Shown piece after piece: positions 17,316 to 26,746 of a stretch of 64,000 bases of DNA. Each line of letters starts with the position of its first letter. The first letter of the stretch is position 1. Source of the stretch: Paenibacillus sp. KS-LC4 (GTDB lineage: Bacteria > Bacillota > Bacilli > Paenibacillales > Paenibacillaceae); assembly GCF_036894955.1 (NCBI RefSeq), contig NZ_CP145905.1, forward strand, positions 2,002,501-2,066,500, written 5' to 3'. Under the pieces are notes generated by a model. The model saw nothing but the letters and a program-made list of their open reading frames with translations. It did no database searches and was not told where the DNA came from. Made by a program: the position numbers and the translations under genes.

Positions 17316-18788
17316 GTGCAAGCAGGAACGATGCAAGGGACTTCAGCTTCACCTAATAAGACTTACAAGGTAATGCCGATTATGATTTCGCTATTGCTTA
17401 GCGGATTCATCGGTTTCTTTAGTGAAACGGCGCTAAATGTAGCATTGACTGATTTAATGAGAGATTTGAGCGTTAACGAGGCGACTGTGCAATGGCTTAC
17501 GACTATTTTTTTGCTGACGCTAGGTGTACTGGTGCCCGTATCAGGCATGCTGCTGCAGTGGTTTACAACACGGCAATTGTTTGTAGTGTCGTTAATTTTT
17601 TCTATTTTAGGCACTTTCGTAGCGGCTATAGCACCGAATTTCGAAACGCTGCTTATAGCGCGTGTGCTGCAAGCAACGGGAACAGGGCTGTTGCTGCCGC
17701 TATTATTTAATACGATGCTCGTCATTATTCCGATTGAGAAGCGTGGCGCAGCGATGGGAATTATCGGTCTGATCATGATGTTCGCACCAGCCACGGGACC
17801 GACTTTTGCCGGAATTTTGATCGCTAACTTAAGCTGGCATTGGATTTTCTGGGTGTCCTTGCCGTTTTTGATTATTTCATTGTTTGTAGGGCTTGTCTAT
17901 TTGCAAAATGTTTCTACCTTGACTAGGCCGCGTATCGACATATTGTCGATTTGCTTGTCTACCCTTGGCTTTGGCGGTGTTGTATATGGCTTTAGCAGCG
18001 CGGGAGAAGGCGAGCATGGTTGGGGAAGCGCGAAAGTAATTATAGCGATGATTGTAGGTATCGTTGCACTCATTTTATTTGTTATCCGTCAGCTTAAGAT
18101 GAAAGAGCCAATGATTAATTTGTCGACGTTTAAATACCCGATGTTTACAATTGGCTTAATTATGGTGTTTATTTGCATGATGGTTATTCTATCCTCCATG
18201 CTCATATTACCTATGTATTTACAGCGCGGTCTAATGATGAGTCCATTGACTGTCGGCCTGCTTCTCCTTCCAGGTGGACTTATTAACGGCTTCTTGTCTC
18301 CTGTAATGGGAGGATTGTTTGATAAATATGGACCCAAATGGCTCGTTCTTCCTGGCCTGCTAGTCGTATCGGTCGTATTATGGTTTTTCTCTGATATTTC
18401 TACTGCGTCGACGACCGCGTTGATCATCGTGCTGCATTCCCTGTTAATGATTGGGATTTCGATGATTATGATGCCTGCGCAAACGAATGGCTTGAATCAG
18501 CTTCCACCTGAGCTGTATCCGCATGGAACAGCGATTATGAACACATTGCAGCAGGTGGCAGGTGCTATTGGTACGGCGCTGGCTGTCAGTATTATGACGG
18601 CAGGGATGGAGAAATTCCTTAAGACAGCAGAAGGAAATCCACAATCGCCAGCCAACTTGGTTAGCGGCTTGACCGTTGGTGTACAAGATGCTTTCATATT
18701 TGCAATGGTGCTTGCCCTTGTCGGGCTTGTGATTGCTTTCTTCATTAAGCGAGTGCGGGTGACGACAGCAGGCAAACAGGAAGCCTAA
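17316..18788 (+). CDS. DHA2 family MFS multidrug efflux pump
   Basis: This 490-aa protein has about 14 hydrophobic segments, as in the DHA2 (EmrB/LmrB) drug-proton antiporters, with the motif-C-like GPTFAGI stretch and the VLQATGTGLLLPL helix. It should export hydrophobic drugs with proton uptake. AGGAGG abuts an in-frame ATG at 17307 but is correctly spaced (9 bases) for GTG at 17316, so I choose the latter. It is co-transcribed with the TetR gene. No clear terminator follows. Confidence 0.88.
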   Translation: MQAGTMQGTSASPNKTYKVMPIMISLLLSGFIGFFSETALNVALTDLMRDLSVNEATVQWLTTIFLLTLGVLVPVSGMLLQWFTTRQLFVVSLIFSILGTFVAAIAPNFETLLIARVLQATGTGLLLPLLFNTMLVIIPIEKRGAAMGIIGLIMMFAPATGPTFAGILIANLSWHWIFWVSLPFLIISLFVGLVYLQNVSTLTRPRIDILSICLSTLGFGGVVYGFSSAGEGEHGWGSAKVIIAMIVGIVALILFVIRQLKMKEPMINLSTFKYPMFTIGLIMVFICMMVILSSMLILPMYLQRGLMMSPLTVGLLLLPGGLINGFLSPVMGGLFDKYGPKWLVLPGLLVVSVVLWFFSDISTASTTALIIVLHSLLMIGISMIMMPAQTNGLNQLPPELYPHGTAIMNTLQQVAGAIGTALAVSIMTAGMEKFLKTAEGNPQSPANLVSGLTVGVQDAFIFAMVLALVGLVIAFFIKRVRVTTAGKQEA

Positions 18789-18842
18789 TATCGCTCTAAA
18801 TAGAAGTGCCAATTATTTTTTGAAATTTTTTTTGAGAAATGC

Positions 18843-18871
18843 TTGCGTGATGCGATGTTTTCTGATATATT
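18843..18871 (+). promoter_or_regulatory. tRNA-Leu promoter
   Basis: TTGCGT (18843-18848), a 17-base spacer and TATATT (18866-18871) form a good sigma-A promoter about 29 bases upstream of the tRNA 5' end. Confidence 0.65.
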
Positions 18872-18899
18872 ATATTTATTCGCTGTTAGCGAACATCGC

Positions 18900-18981
18900 G
18901 CGCGTGTGGCGGAATTGGCAGACGCACTAGACTTAGGATCTAGCGTTTCACGACGTGGGGGTTCAAGTCCCTCCACGCGCA
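18900..18981 (+). tRNA. tRNA-Leu (anticodon UAG)
   Basis: A complete class II tRNA of 82 nt is present: acceptor arms GCGCGTG and CACGCGC pair fully, the D-arm has GCGGAATTGGCAGACGC, and the anticodon stem CTAGA/TCTAG closes a CTTAGGA loop with UAG at positions 34-36. A long variable arm and a GTTCAAGTC T-loop follow. CCA is not encoded. It reads CUA and related leucine codons. Confidence 0.95.
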
Positions 18982-18997
18982 TTATGATTGGAAGAGT

Positions 18998-19047
18998 AAG
19001 GGCTGTTTTAAGTAGTTTTTAACTACTGAGAAACAGCCCTTTTCTTT
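18998..19047 (+). terminator. terminator after tRNA-Leu
   Basis: AAGGGCTGTTT (18998-19008) pairs with AAACAGCCCTT (19031-19041). The loop itself folds into a second hairpin (AGTAGTT/AACTACT). The sequence TTTCTTTT follows. Confidence 0.85.
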
Positions 19048-19152
19048 TGTGTTTTTTTGAAGCTGAATTAGGGCGTATCTGAAAAGCCCTTCAGTGGTCC
19101 CTTGCACCGCCTTTCCGCCCCTTCTTCTATTAGCTGCAAGGGCTGTCATCCA

Positions 19153-19181
19153 TTACATAACATGACCTATTTTGCTATAAT
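19153..19181 (+). promoter_or_regulatory. promoter of the LacI-type regulator gene
   Basis: TTACAT and a perfect TATAAT (19176-19181) are 17 bases apart, with transcription expected about 25 bases before the start codon. Confidence 0.55.
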
Positions 19182-19211
19182 GGGACGATACTTAATAACA
19201 GAAAGGAAGAG

Positions 19212-20246
19212 TTGGGCTTGAAACAGGTCACCATATATGATATTGCCAAGGAGGCAAATGTATCGGTTGCCACCGTATCGAGGGTGCTGAACGATACCGC
19301 CCCGGTAAAGGGATCTACGCGAGCTAAGATTGAAGCACTTATTCAAAAATACAGCTTTCAGCCTAACGCAATGGCAAGAAGCTTACTTAAAAAAGAAACC
19401 GGCATTATTGGCATCATTGTCCCTGATCTGACCAATCCCTTTTTCCCGGAAGTATTCGCTGGAGCGGAGGAAGAGGCGCAGCACTCAGGGCATACGTTCC
19501 TGCTTAGCAATTCTATCGGAGATCACGCTAAGGAATCGGAATATCTTAGCATTATGCGGGAGAAACGCGTGGATGGTGTTATTTTTTTAGGAGGCAGGAT
19601 CAATTTAAAAAACTGCAATGAGCATTTGGTGCAGGAGCTCGTGCAGCATGCAAGCGTCATTCCGACCGTGCTCGTGAACGGGGGGCTGCGCAATACGAAT
19701 TTAATTAGAGTGACTACCGACGAAGCGGTAGGTACTGCCCTCGCAGTCAGGCATCTCATTGAGCTGGGGCATACCGAAATCGGCTTTATTGGCGGAGAAA
19801 GCCATATGACCACAACCTCAATTAAGCTGCGAGCCTTTCGCAAGACGATGAAGGACGAGGGATTGGAAATTCGGGACAATTGGCTGCTGCCAAACAGCTT
19901 TTCCATTGATTCAGGCAAACGCCAAATGCTGAAGCTGCTCGAAATGGAGGAGAGGCCAACCGCTGTTTTTTGCGTCAACGATTATACTGCTATCGGGGCA
20001 ATTAAGGCGGCGACGGATGCTGGTCTGACGATTCCAACGGACATGTCCGTAGTCGGATTTGATGATATTCCTTTGGCACATCATTTTATCCCTGAGCTGA
20101 CTACCGTTTCTCAACAGGCGCATGAGCTTGGGAGAATGGCAGTACAGGTGCTTAAAGCGATGATGAGGAAAGAAAAGGTCAAGCAGCTTACTACTTTGGC
20201 ACCACAGCTTATTGTTCGGCAAAGCACGGGAGCCCGAAGTTACTAA
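19212..20246 (+). CDS. LacI family transcription regulator
   Basis: This 344-aa protein has the LacI helix-turn-helix (VTIYDIAKEANVSVATVSRV, near residues 5-24) and the hinge sequence QPNAMARSL, followed by a periplasmic-binding-type effector domain (IIGIIVPDLTNPFF, later GFDDIPLAHH). It should bind a sugar and a palindromic operator. TTG at 19212 and TTG at 19218 both follow GAAAGGAAGAG; the later one gives a typical MKQVTIYD start. It lies directly upstream of an ABC sugar-binding gene whose promoter carries two palindromic sites, so it likely controls that locus. Confidence 0.88.
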   Translation: MGLKQVTIYDIAKEANVSVATVSRVLNDTAPVKGSTRAKIEALIQKYSFQPNAMARSLLKKETGIIGIIVPDLTNPFFPEVFAGAEEEAQHSGHTFLLSNSIGDHAKESEYLSIMREKRVDGVIFLGGRINLKNCNEHLVQELVQHASVIPTVLVNGGLRNTNLIRVTTDEAVGTALAVRHLIELGHTEIGFIGGESHMTTTSIKLRAFRKTMKDEGLEIRDNWLLPNSFSIDSGKRQMLKLLEMEERPTAVFCVNDYTAIGAIKAATDAGLTIPTDMSVVGFDDIPLAHHFIPELTTVSQQAHELGRMAVQVLKAMMRKEKVKQLTTLAPQLIVRQSTGARSY

Positions 20247-20288
20247 AAGAGCAGCAAGCCAGCTATTTCGGGCTTGCCGCTCTTTTTT
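20245..20288 (+). terminator. terminator after the LacI gene
   Basis: AAGAGCAGCAAGCC pairs with GGCTTGCCGCTCTT with one mismatch, followed by six T residues. The regulator is therefore its own transcription unit. Confidence 0.82.
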
Positions 20289-20358
20289 GCGTGGAATGAA
20301 ATGTACATTTCTGTGTCTATTTTAGTCGTTCCATATATGGATAATATAAACTTTAATG

Positions 20359-20387
20359 TTGACCATAGTAAATAAGCGAGCTATACT
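20359..20387 (+). promoter_or_regulatory. promoter of the carbohydrate transport locus
   Basis: TTGACC (20359-20364), a 17-base spacer and TATACT (20382-20387) form a strong sigma-A promoter. Transcription should begin near 20394, inside the tandem palindromes. Confidence 0.7.
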
Positions 20388-20414
20388 GAAAAGGGTTTCA
20401 TGAAAGCCCTTACA
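20387..20414 (+). promoter_or_regulatory. two abutting 14-bp LacI/CcpA-like operators
   Basis: TGAAAAGGGTTTCA (20387-20400) and TGAAAGCCCTTACA (20401-20414) are adjacent with no gap. The second differs from the ideal cre sequence mainly at the central CG. They cover the expected transcription start, a repressor position. The adjacent LacI-type protein is the first candidate; CcpA is the alternative. Confidence 0.6.
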
Positions 20415-20450
20415 TTTATTGATTATCTATCAAGGGGAGCGTGCTGAACA

Positions 20451-21863
20451 GTGAAACAGACGAAATGGATGAAGTCGATGTTGCTTATTTTACTAACGGC
20501 TGTATGGATGTTTGTATCTGCTTGCAGTGGCAACAATACAGGAGATACAATGGCCACTGAATCGCCTGCCTCTACTGCAACACCGGCGGAGGAAACGACT
20601 GTGCCCACCGAGGAGCCTGAGCCTCCAGCCGCCAATTTGGGTGGTAGAGAAATTCGCATTTCGCATTGGTGGGATGCTGCCCCTGATGGAGATTCCGAAG
20701 CGGATGAGCTGGCACGTGAAAGAATCAAAAAAGTGGAAGAAAAATATAACGTAAAAATCAAATACTTAAATACGGAATATTGGTCGACTACAGAGAAGCT
20801 TTCCTCCTCTGTTATGTCAAACGATCCTTTTGCTGAAGTGGTTAGGCTACCCGACGGCTTCATATGGGGCCTTATGCAAGGGGGATTTTTGACGCCCTTG
20901 GAGGATTACCTGAAAGATACGCGGATAGCGCCGGACGTCGTGGATTCGATGCGCTTTGGCGGCGACCATGTATTCGGATTAGAAAGCTGGTATAACCCGA
21001 ATGACACAGGGATGTATTACAACAAAAGAATTTTCAAGGAGGCGGGCTTAAAGGACCCGCAGCAGCTGATGGACGAGGACAATTGGAATTGGACGACGAT
21101 GCTGGATGCCGCGAAGAAGCTGACCGTAGACAACAATGGTGACGGAAAAGCTGATCAATACGGCCTTGCCGCTGCCCATTATGTTTTCTCGGAGCTGCTG
21201 ATCGCCAGCAACGGCGGCCTTATATATGACGAGGCGAACAAAAAAGTTGTTTTTGATTCACCTGAATCTATGGAAGCGCTTAACTTTCTTTATAGCCTGT
21301 ATAACGAGCATAAAGTTGTGAAGAAAAATGAGGGTAACGACTGGGAGGATCCGGCAAAATATTTTGCAGAAGGCACGATTGCCATGTATCCGGGCGGCTT
21401 ATGGGAAATTGAAGGGCGCATTCAGGACAAAATGAAGGATGAGTGGGGATACGTTTATCTTCCAAAGGGGCCACAGGCTGAAAGCTATCTTGATCCGCTT
21501 GGTCAAACTGCAGCTTACGTTATCCCTAAAGGAGTGAAGGATGCAGATGTTATCGTGAAAATCTGGGAAGAGCTTCAGGATTTCGATAATTGGCAGGAAA
21601 ATCGCAGGCTATGGCAGGAAAATGTGCTGCCTGATGAAAGCTCTATCGCTAATGCTATGAATGACGCGGGAAAAGTACAGCGTGTGTTCGGTGGACGCTT
21701 TGGGGGGCTTGGCATTAAGGAGCAGCTCGACTCCGTGACGGGCAAGTTCATCAAGGGAGAAATTACGCCGGCAACGGGCGTTGCCCAAGTCATCGGGCCT
21801 GCGCAAGCAGCTGCTGAAAAAGTGCTGAGAGGCGAGCAAGACAAGAAAGATGACAAAAAATAA
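20451..21863 (+). CDS. sugar ABC transporter substrate-binding lipoprotein
   Basis: This 470-aa protein has a lipoprotein signal peptide with lipobox FVSAC at about residues 21-25, a Thr/Pro/Glu-rich linker and a type 1 extracellular solute-binding fold (RISHWWDAAP, later PFAEVVRLPDGF and MYYNKRIFKEAGL). It should bind an oligosaccharide and deliver it to the downstream permeases. GTG 20451 follows AAGGGGAG. It is the first gene after the LacI-controlled promoter. The ATPase is not encoded here and is probably an MsmX-type shared protein. Confidence 0.88.
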   Translation: MKQTKWMKSMLLILLTAVWMFVSACSGNNTGDTMATESPASTATPAEETTVPTEEPEPPAANLGGREIRISHWWDAAPDGDSEADELARERIKKVEEKYNVKIKYLNTEYWSTTEKLSSSVMSNDPFAEVVRLPDGFIWGLMQGGFLTPLEDYLKDTRIAPDVVDSMRFGGDHVFGLESWYNPNDTGMYYNKRIFKEAGLKDPQQLMDEDNWNWTTMLDAAKKLTVDNNGDGKADQYGLAAAHYVFSELLIASNGGLIYDEANKKVVFDSPESMEALNFLYSLYNEHKVVKKNEGNDWEDPAKYFAEGTIAMYPGGLWEIEGRIQDKMKDEWGYVYLPKGPQAESYLDPLGQTAAYVIPKGVKDADVIVKIWEELQDFDNWQENRRLWQENVLPDESSIANAMNDAGKVQRVFGGRFGGLGIKEQLDSVTGKFIKGEITPATGVAQVIGPAQAAAEKVLRGEQDKKDDKK

Positions 21864-21895
21864 ATCCCAAAGGCTTTGCCCATAAAAAGCAGCCT

Positions 21896-21924
21896 GCCCG
21901 GCTTTCCGTTCAGGGAAACCGGGC
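21896..21924 (+). other. mRNA hairpin between binding-protein gene and downstream operon
   Basis: GCCCGG (21896-21901) pairs with CCGGGC (21919-21924), with TTTCC/GGAAA extending the stem. There is no T-run. Hairpins like this after a binding-protein gene often stabilise or raise the level of the upstream segment over the permease genes. Confidence 0.5.
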
Positions 21925-21969
21925 GATTGCTGTAATAAATTTCGCCAGTTTACAAAAGGGGGGGATGAG

Positions 21970-24885
21970 GTGGGAAGCGTATTTTCCAGAAAAACGGCCG
22001 CTAGCATTATGGTTATCGCATTGCTGATTTCACTGCTGATTTTCCCTATAGCCCAGTCTGGCGCAGCCAGTATTCAAGCCGATTCGTCTAAGAAAGCCGA
22101 GTCAAGCAGCGACCAAAGCCTATTAACAAAAGAATCAGAAAATAGCTATGCCTATTACTTGCAGCGCTATAAGGAGGAAGAACGGCCTCGGGAGGAAATG
22201 GTCATACAAGGGGCGGACTACACGAGCGCAAGCGAAATGGAGCCTCAAATCGTTCATGAGCTTGGGGGCGAATCAGGCGACTTCGTCAAGACGGATGAAA
22301 GCGGCTCTATCGAGTGGGAGCTTAAGGTGCCGAAATCCGGCTTGTATCATATCGCTATTCGCTATTTTCCAATCGAAGGGAAAAGCTCGGCAATTGAAAG
22401 GGAGCTGCTGATCGATGGCGAGCTGCCGTTTGCCAGCGCCAGAAATTTGACCTTTCACCGTATATGGAAAAATGAGAGTGATCAGATTTTACAGGATAAC
22501 CGGGAAAATGAGCTGCGGCCGCGCCAAGTAGAAGCGCCAATGTGGCAGGAGTCGCTGCTTCGAGATACAGAAGGGTATTACGAGGAGCCGTACGTCTTTT
22601 ATTTGTCGGCGGGCAAGCACACGTTGACGCTGTTATCCTCCAGAGAGCCGATGGTCATCGACTATTTGAAAGTGTATCAATATGATGAGCCTTCGCCTTA
22701 CGAATACATAGAGCGGGGCTACAAGTCCAAGGGCTATGCGGAGACAAGCGGACATTTCATTAAAATTCAAGGCGAAAATGCCGCCTACAAATCGTCTCCG
22801 ACCTTATATCCGATTTCCGATCGTTCCAGCCCGTCTACCGAGCCTTATGACGTATCGAAAATAAGGATGAATACAATTGGCGGCAACAACTGGCGTGTGC
22901 CGGGGCAATGGCTGGCTTGGGACATCGAAGCGCCAGAGGACGGATTATACCGGATTGCGATCAAGAACAGGCAAGAATTGCTGCGGGGCATTTATTCTAC
23001 ACGCTCGCTATGGATTGACGGGGTCATTCCGTTTCAGGAAATGGCGCAAATTCCGTTTTATTATGACTCGGACTGGCAGATGAATGTGCTGGGCAGCGAG
23101 GAAAAGCCTTATTTATTTTATTTGACGAAAGGGAAGCATGAGCTGAAGCTGGAGGTGAGCTTAGGCGCTATGGCTCCTTTGATTCGCCAAGTAGAAGCAA
23201 GCTTGCTGAACATCAATGCCATGTATCGCAAAATTTTGATGATTACCGGCAATGTACCAGATCCTTATAGGGATTATCAATTAGATAAACAAATACCCGA
23301 TATGGTCAGCGTGTTTCAGGAGCAAAGCGATATTTTGTATGCCGTATCGAAGGAGCTAGTTCGCCTGACGGGCGAGAAAAGCGACAAGACGGCTGCATTG
23401 GATAAAATTGCCTATCAACTAGCAGATTTTGCTCAAAAACCGGGAACGGTTCAGAAGCGGCTGTCTTCATTCAAAATAAATGTTGGCAGTGTTGGAGCCT
23501 GGCTTTTGCAGGTGAGAGAGCAGCCGCTTGAAATCGATTACCTCGCGTTGGCTTCGGCTGATGTAGAGCTGCCGGAAGCAGATGCATCGGCTTCAAAAAA
23601 AATTATTCATGAGGTAGCTTCCTTCTTTCACTCCTTCTTTGAAGATTACAATACGATCGGAAATATGGCGCAGGATGAGCAGGCGCTAACGGTATGGATT
23701 GGAACAGGCCGCGATCAGGCTCAAGTGCTGAAGGCGATGATTGACGATTCATTTACGCCGCTTACGGGTGTTGGGGTCAACCTTAAGCTGGTCAATCAGG
23801 ATGTGCTGCTGCGTGCTTCTTTGGCAGGTGAGGGACCTGATGTAGCCATGCAGGTTGGCAACGATGTGCCGGTGAACTTCGGCATAAGGAATGCAGCGGA
23901 GGATTTATCGCAATTGCCGGGTTATGAGACGGTGGTGCAGCAGTTCAGGGACAGCGCAATCGTGCCTTACCGATATGACGGCAAGGTGTTTGCGCTGCCT
24001 GAGCAGCAAATTTTCAATATGCTGTTTTACCGAAAGGATATATTAGAGGAGCTGAAGCTTGAGCCGCCGCAAACATGGGAGGATGTGTACGCGATGATTC
24101 CGGCCTTGCAAAAGCATCATATGGATTTCGCGCTGCCGCTTGCCCAGACGACGGGTGTTCCTGTGCTGGAAGCGAATCGGGCGTTTGCTATGCTTTTATA
24201 CCAGCTGGACGGCTCCTTCTATTTGAACAACGGAGCCAAAAGCGGACTGGATACAGAGGTTGGGCTAGACGCCTTCAAAAAATGGACCGACTTCTATACG
24301 AGCTATAAGCTGCCGCTCATCTTTGATTTTCCGATGCGCTTTCGAACGGGCGAAATGCCGGTAGGCATACAGGATTACACCTTCTACAACTATTTGAGCG
24401 TATCCGCTCCAGAAATTAAAGGCTTGTGGGAGTTCACTCCTGTTCCAGGAACGGTGCAGCAGGATGGTACTATTCGCCGGGATGTGGCTAGCAGCGGGAC
24501 AGCCGCCATTATGCTCAAGCAGGCTAAAAACAAGGAAGCAGCCTGGGCGTTTATGAAATGGTGGGTCGGTAAGGATGCCCAGGTTCGCTTTGGCAGAGAG
24601 ATGGAGGGACTGATGGGCGCTGCTGCACGTTATCCGACTGCCAATATTGAAGCGCTTAAGGAACTGCCATGGCCGGCGCGCAATTATCGCAGTCTGGAAC
24701 AACAATGGCAATGGGTACAGGGAGTGCCGGAGGTGCCGGGCGGCTATTTCACAGGAAGGCATTTGGACAATGCTTTGCGTGAAGTGATTAACAATGGAAC
24801 GAATACAGCTGACTCCTTATATGATTATGTCCAAGAGATCGACTATGAAATTACCCAAAAGAGAAGCGAGTTTCATTTGGAATGA
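21970..24885 (+). CDS. giant solute-binding protein with two N-terminal sandwich-like domains
   Basis: This 971-aa secreted protein has an N-terminal hydrophobic signal segment. It then carries two similar beta-rich regions (about 75-240 and 260-410), each with a patient-carbohydrate-like series WELKVPKSGLYHIAIRYF / WDIEAPEDGLYRIAIKN and a YLFYLTKGKHELKL type strand, and ends with a solute-binding domain (about 575-960: LLRASLAGEGPDVAMQVGN, MLFYRKDILEELKL, AFMKWWVGKDAQ). No cysteine lipobox is evident. It should combine polysaccharide contact with substrate capture for the permeases that follow. GTG 21970 follows a G-rich site. Binding-protein length is more than twice the usual size. Confidence 0.72.
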   Translation: MGSVFSRKTAASIMVIALLISLLIFPIAQSGAASIQADSSKKAESSSDQSLLTKESENSYAYYLQRYKEEERPREEMVIQGADYTSASEMEPQIVHELGGESGDFVKTDESGSIEWELKVPKSGLYHIAIRYFPIEGKSSAIERELLIDGELPFASARNLTFHRIWKNESDQILQDNRENELRPRQVEAPMWQESLLRDTEGYYEEPYVFYLSAGKHTLTLLSSREPMVIDYLKVYQYDEPSPYEYIERGYKSKGYAETSGHFIKIQGENAAYKSSPTLYPISDRSSPSTEPYDVSKIRMNTIGGNNWRVPGQWLAWDIEAPEDGLYRIAIKNRQELLRGIYSTRSLWIDGVIPFQEMAQIPFYYDSDWQMNVLGSEEKPYLFYLTKGKHELKLEVSLGAMAPLIRQVEASLLNINAMYRKILMITGNVPDPYRDYQLDKQIPDMVSVFQEQSDILYAVSKELVRLTGEKSDKTAALDKIAYQLADFAQKPGTVQKRLSSFKINVGSVGAWLLQVREQPLEIDYLALASADVELPEADASASKKIIHEVASFFHSFFEDYNTIGNMAQDEQALTVWIGTGRDQAQVLKAMIDDSFTPLTGVGVNLKLVNQDVLLRASLAGEGPDVAMQVGNDVPVNFGIRNAAEDLSQLPGYETVVQQFRDSAIVPYRYDGKVFALPEQQIFNMLFYRKDILEELKLEPPQTWEDVYAMIPALQKHHMDFALPLAQTTGVPVLEANRAFAMLLYQLDGSFYLNNGAKSGLDTEVGLDAFKKWTDFYTSYKLPLIFDFPMRFRTGEMPVGIQDYTFYNYLSVSAPEIKGLWEFTPVPGTVQQDGTIRRDVASSGTAAIMLKQAKNKEAAWAFMKWWVGKDAQVRFGREMEGLMGAAARYPTANIEALKELPWPARNYRSLEQQWQWVQGVPEVPGGYFTGRHLDNALREVINNGTNTADSLYDYVQEIDYEITQKRSEFHLE

Positions 24886-24907
24886 GGGGACTTAAGGAGG
24901 GACTCTT

Positions 24908-25873
24908 TTGCAAAAAACGAAAATTGCGGCTGAGATAATACTCCAGCCAAAGGGCCGCCTTGCTGGGCCGCAGCGGAAGTGGGAGCTGTTCGTTAAGGAT
25001 ATGAAGCGGGATAAGCATTTGTTTGTCCTGCTGATTCCTTATATGGCGCTGTTTTTGTTATTTACGGTGCTGCCGGTCATCATTTCTATCTTTTTCAGCT
25101 TTACGTATTTTAATATGCTTGAATTTCCGCGCTGGGTTGGCTGGGAAAATTATTCCAAGCTGCTTTGGGATGACGATGTGTTTCTCATTGGGCTTAAAAA
25201 TACGCTTATATTTGCCGTCATAACTGGCCCGGTCAGCTATATCGCTTGTTTCGTATTTGCATGGCTTATTAACGAGCTTAATCCGAAAATCAGAGCCTTT
25301 ATGACGCTCGTGTTTTTCGCGCCTTCGATATCGGGCAACATCTTTTTTATTTGGCAAGTTATTTTCTCAGGCGATTCGTATGGCATTATGAACGGCTTGC
25401 TGATGAAGCTCGGGTTTATTTACGAGCCGATTTTATGGCTGCAAAATCCCGATTATATGCTCAAGATTATTATTATCGTCCAGTTATGGCTCAGCCTTGG
25501 AACCAGCTTTCTAGCGTTTATTGCCGGCTTGCAGACGGTTGACCGCACATTGTACGAGGCAGGGGCGGTGGATGGCGTGAAAAATCGCTGGCAGGAACTT
25601 TGGTTTATTACTCTTCCATCCATGAGGCCGCAGCTGATGTTTGGCGCCGTCATCCAGATTACGTCTTCCCTTGCAGTAGCAGAAGTAGCGATGGCTTTGG
25701 CTGGCTTTCCGAGCGTGCAGTATGGTGCACATACCGTCGTTACCCATTTGGTCGATTACGGTACGATTCGTTTTGAAATGGGCTATGCGTCTGCGATCGC
25801 GACTGTATTATTTATGCTGATGCTGGGCACCAATCTGGCCGTTCAAAAGTTGCTGAAGAGGGTGGGGGAATAG
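24908..25873 (+). CDS. sugar ABC permease (UgpA/MalF type)
   Basis: This 321-aa permease has six hydrophobic segments and the cytoplasmic EAA loop YEAGAVDGVKNRWQELWFIT followed by LP, which contacts the ATPase. TTG 24908 is preceded by AGGAGG at 24895-24900. It forms the first permease half with the next gene. Confidence 0.9.
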   Translation: MQKTKIAAEIILQPKGRLAGPQRKWELFVKDMKRDKHLFVLLIPYMALFLLFTVLPVIISIFFSFTYFNMLEFPRWVGWENYSKLLWDDDVFLIGLKNTLIFAVITGPVSYIACFVFAWLINELNPKIRAFMTLVFFAPSISGNIFFIWQVIFSGDSYGIMNGLLMKLGFIYEPILWLQNPDYMLKIIIIVQLWLSLGTSFLAFIAGLQTVDRTLYEAGAVDGVKNRWQELWFITLPSMRPQLMFGAVIQITSSLAVAEVAMALAGFPSVQYGAHTVVTHLVDYGTIRFEMGYASAIATVLFMLMLGTNLAVQKLLKRVGE

Positions 25874-25878
25874 GCGAG

Positions 25879-26742
25879 ATGAAGCTGGCCATGCGTCTGA
25901 GAAGAAGAGTGAACCGGTCCTGGCAGGTGGATATAGTGCTGCTCCTTGTACTTGGCCTGTTTGGCTCCTTTATGGCAGTTCCGTTGATCTATGTCATTAA
26001 TAATGCATTTAAGCCGCTTGATGAGTTGTTTATATTCCCGCCTACGCTGTTTGTCAGAAATGCAACGCTTGAAAATTTCGCGGATTTGTTTCAAGTTATG
26101 AAAAATTCGTGGGTTCCATTTTCCAGATACATCTTCAACACCTTTTTTATTACAGCAGCAGGAACGGTAGGACATATTTTACTGGCATCGGCGGCGGCTT
26201 ACCCGCTGGCCAAGCATAAGTTTCGCGGACACAAAATGCTGTTCACGGTTATTGTGCTTTCGCTGATGTTTTCCCCGCATGTGACGGCAATTCCCAATTA
26301 TATGATCATGTCCGTGCTGGGGTGGATGGATTCGTACCAAGCTGTAATCGTTCCGGCTTTTGCCTATCCGCTTGGCCTATATTTAATGAAACAATTTATG
26401 GAGCAAATACCGGATGCTTTGCTGGAAGCCGCCAAGATCGACGGCGCCAGCGAATACCGAATATTTTGGCAGGTCGTTATGCCGCTCGTCAAGCCTGCCT
26501 GGCTGACATTGTTAATCCTGATGCTGCAAATGCTTTGGGGAACCGATGGCGGCAGCTTCATTTACAGCGAACAGCTCAAGACGATGCATTATGCGATGGG
26601 ACAAATTATTCAAGGCGGTATTGCCCGCGCAGGGGTTGGCGCCGCAGTTGCCGTAATTATGATGGTTGTGCCAATCGTGACGTTTATTTTTTCACAGAGC
26701 AATGTCATTCAGACGATGGCTTCGTCTGGGATGAAGGACTAA
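25879..26742 (+). CDS. sugar ABC permease (UgpE/MalG type)
   Basis: This 287-aa permease has six hydrophobic segments and the EAA loop LLEAAKIDGASEYRIFWQVV. It begins five bases after the upstream permease stop and should dimerise with it. The C-terminus ends in a short IQTMASSGMKD tail typical of carbohydrate permeases. Confidence 0.9.
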   Translation: MKLAMRLRRRVNRSWQVDIVLLLVLGLFGSFMAVPLIYVINNAFKPLDELFIFPPTLFVRNATLENFADLFQVMKNSWVPFSRYIFNTFFITAAGTVGHILLASAAAYPLAKHKFRGHKMLFTVIVLSLMFSPHVTAIPNYMIMSVLGWMDSYQAVIVPAFAYPLGLYLMKQFMEQIPDALLEAAKIDGASEYRIFWQVVMPLVKPAWLTLLILMLQMLWGTDGGSFIYSEQLKTMHYAMGQIIQGGIARAGVGAAVAVIMMVVPIVTFIFSQSNVIQTMASSGMKD

Positions 26743-26746
26743 AGCG

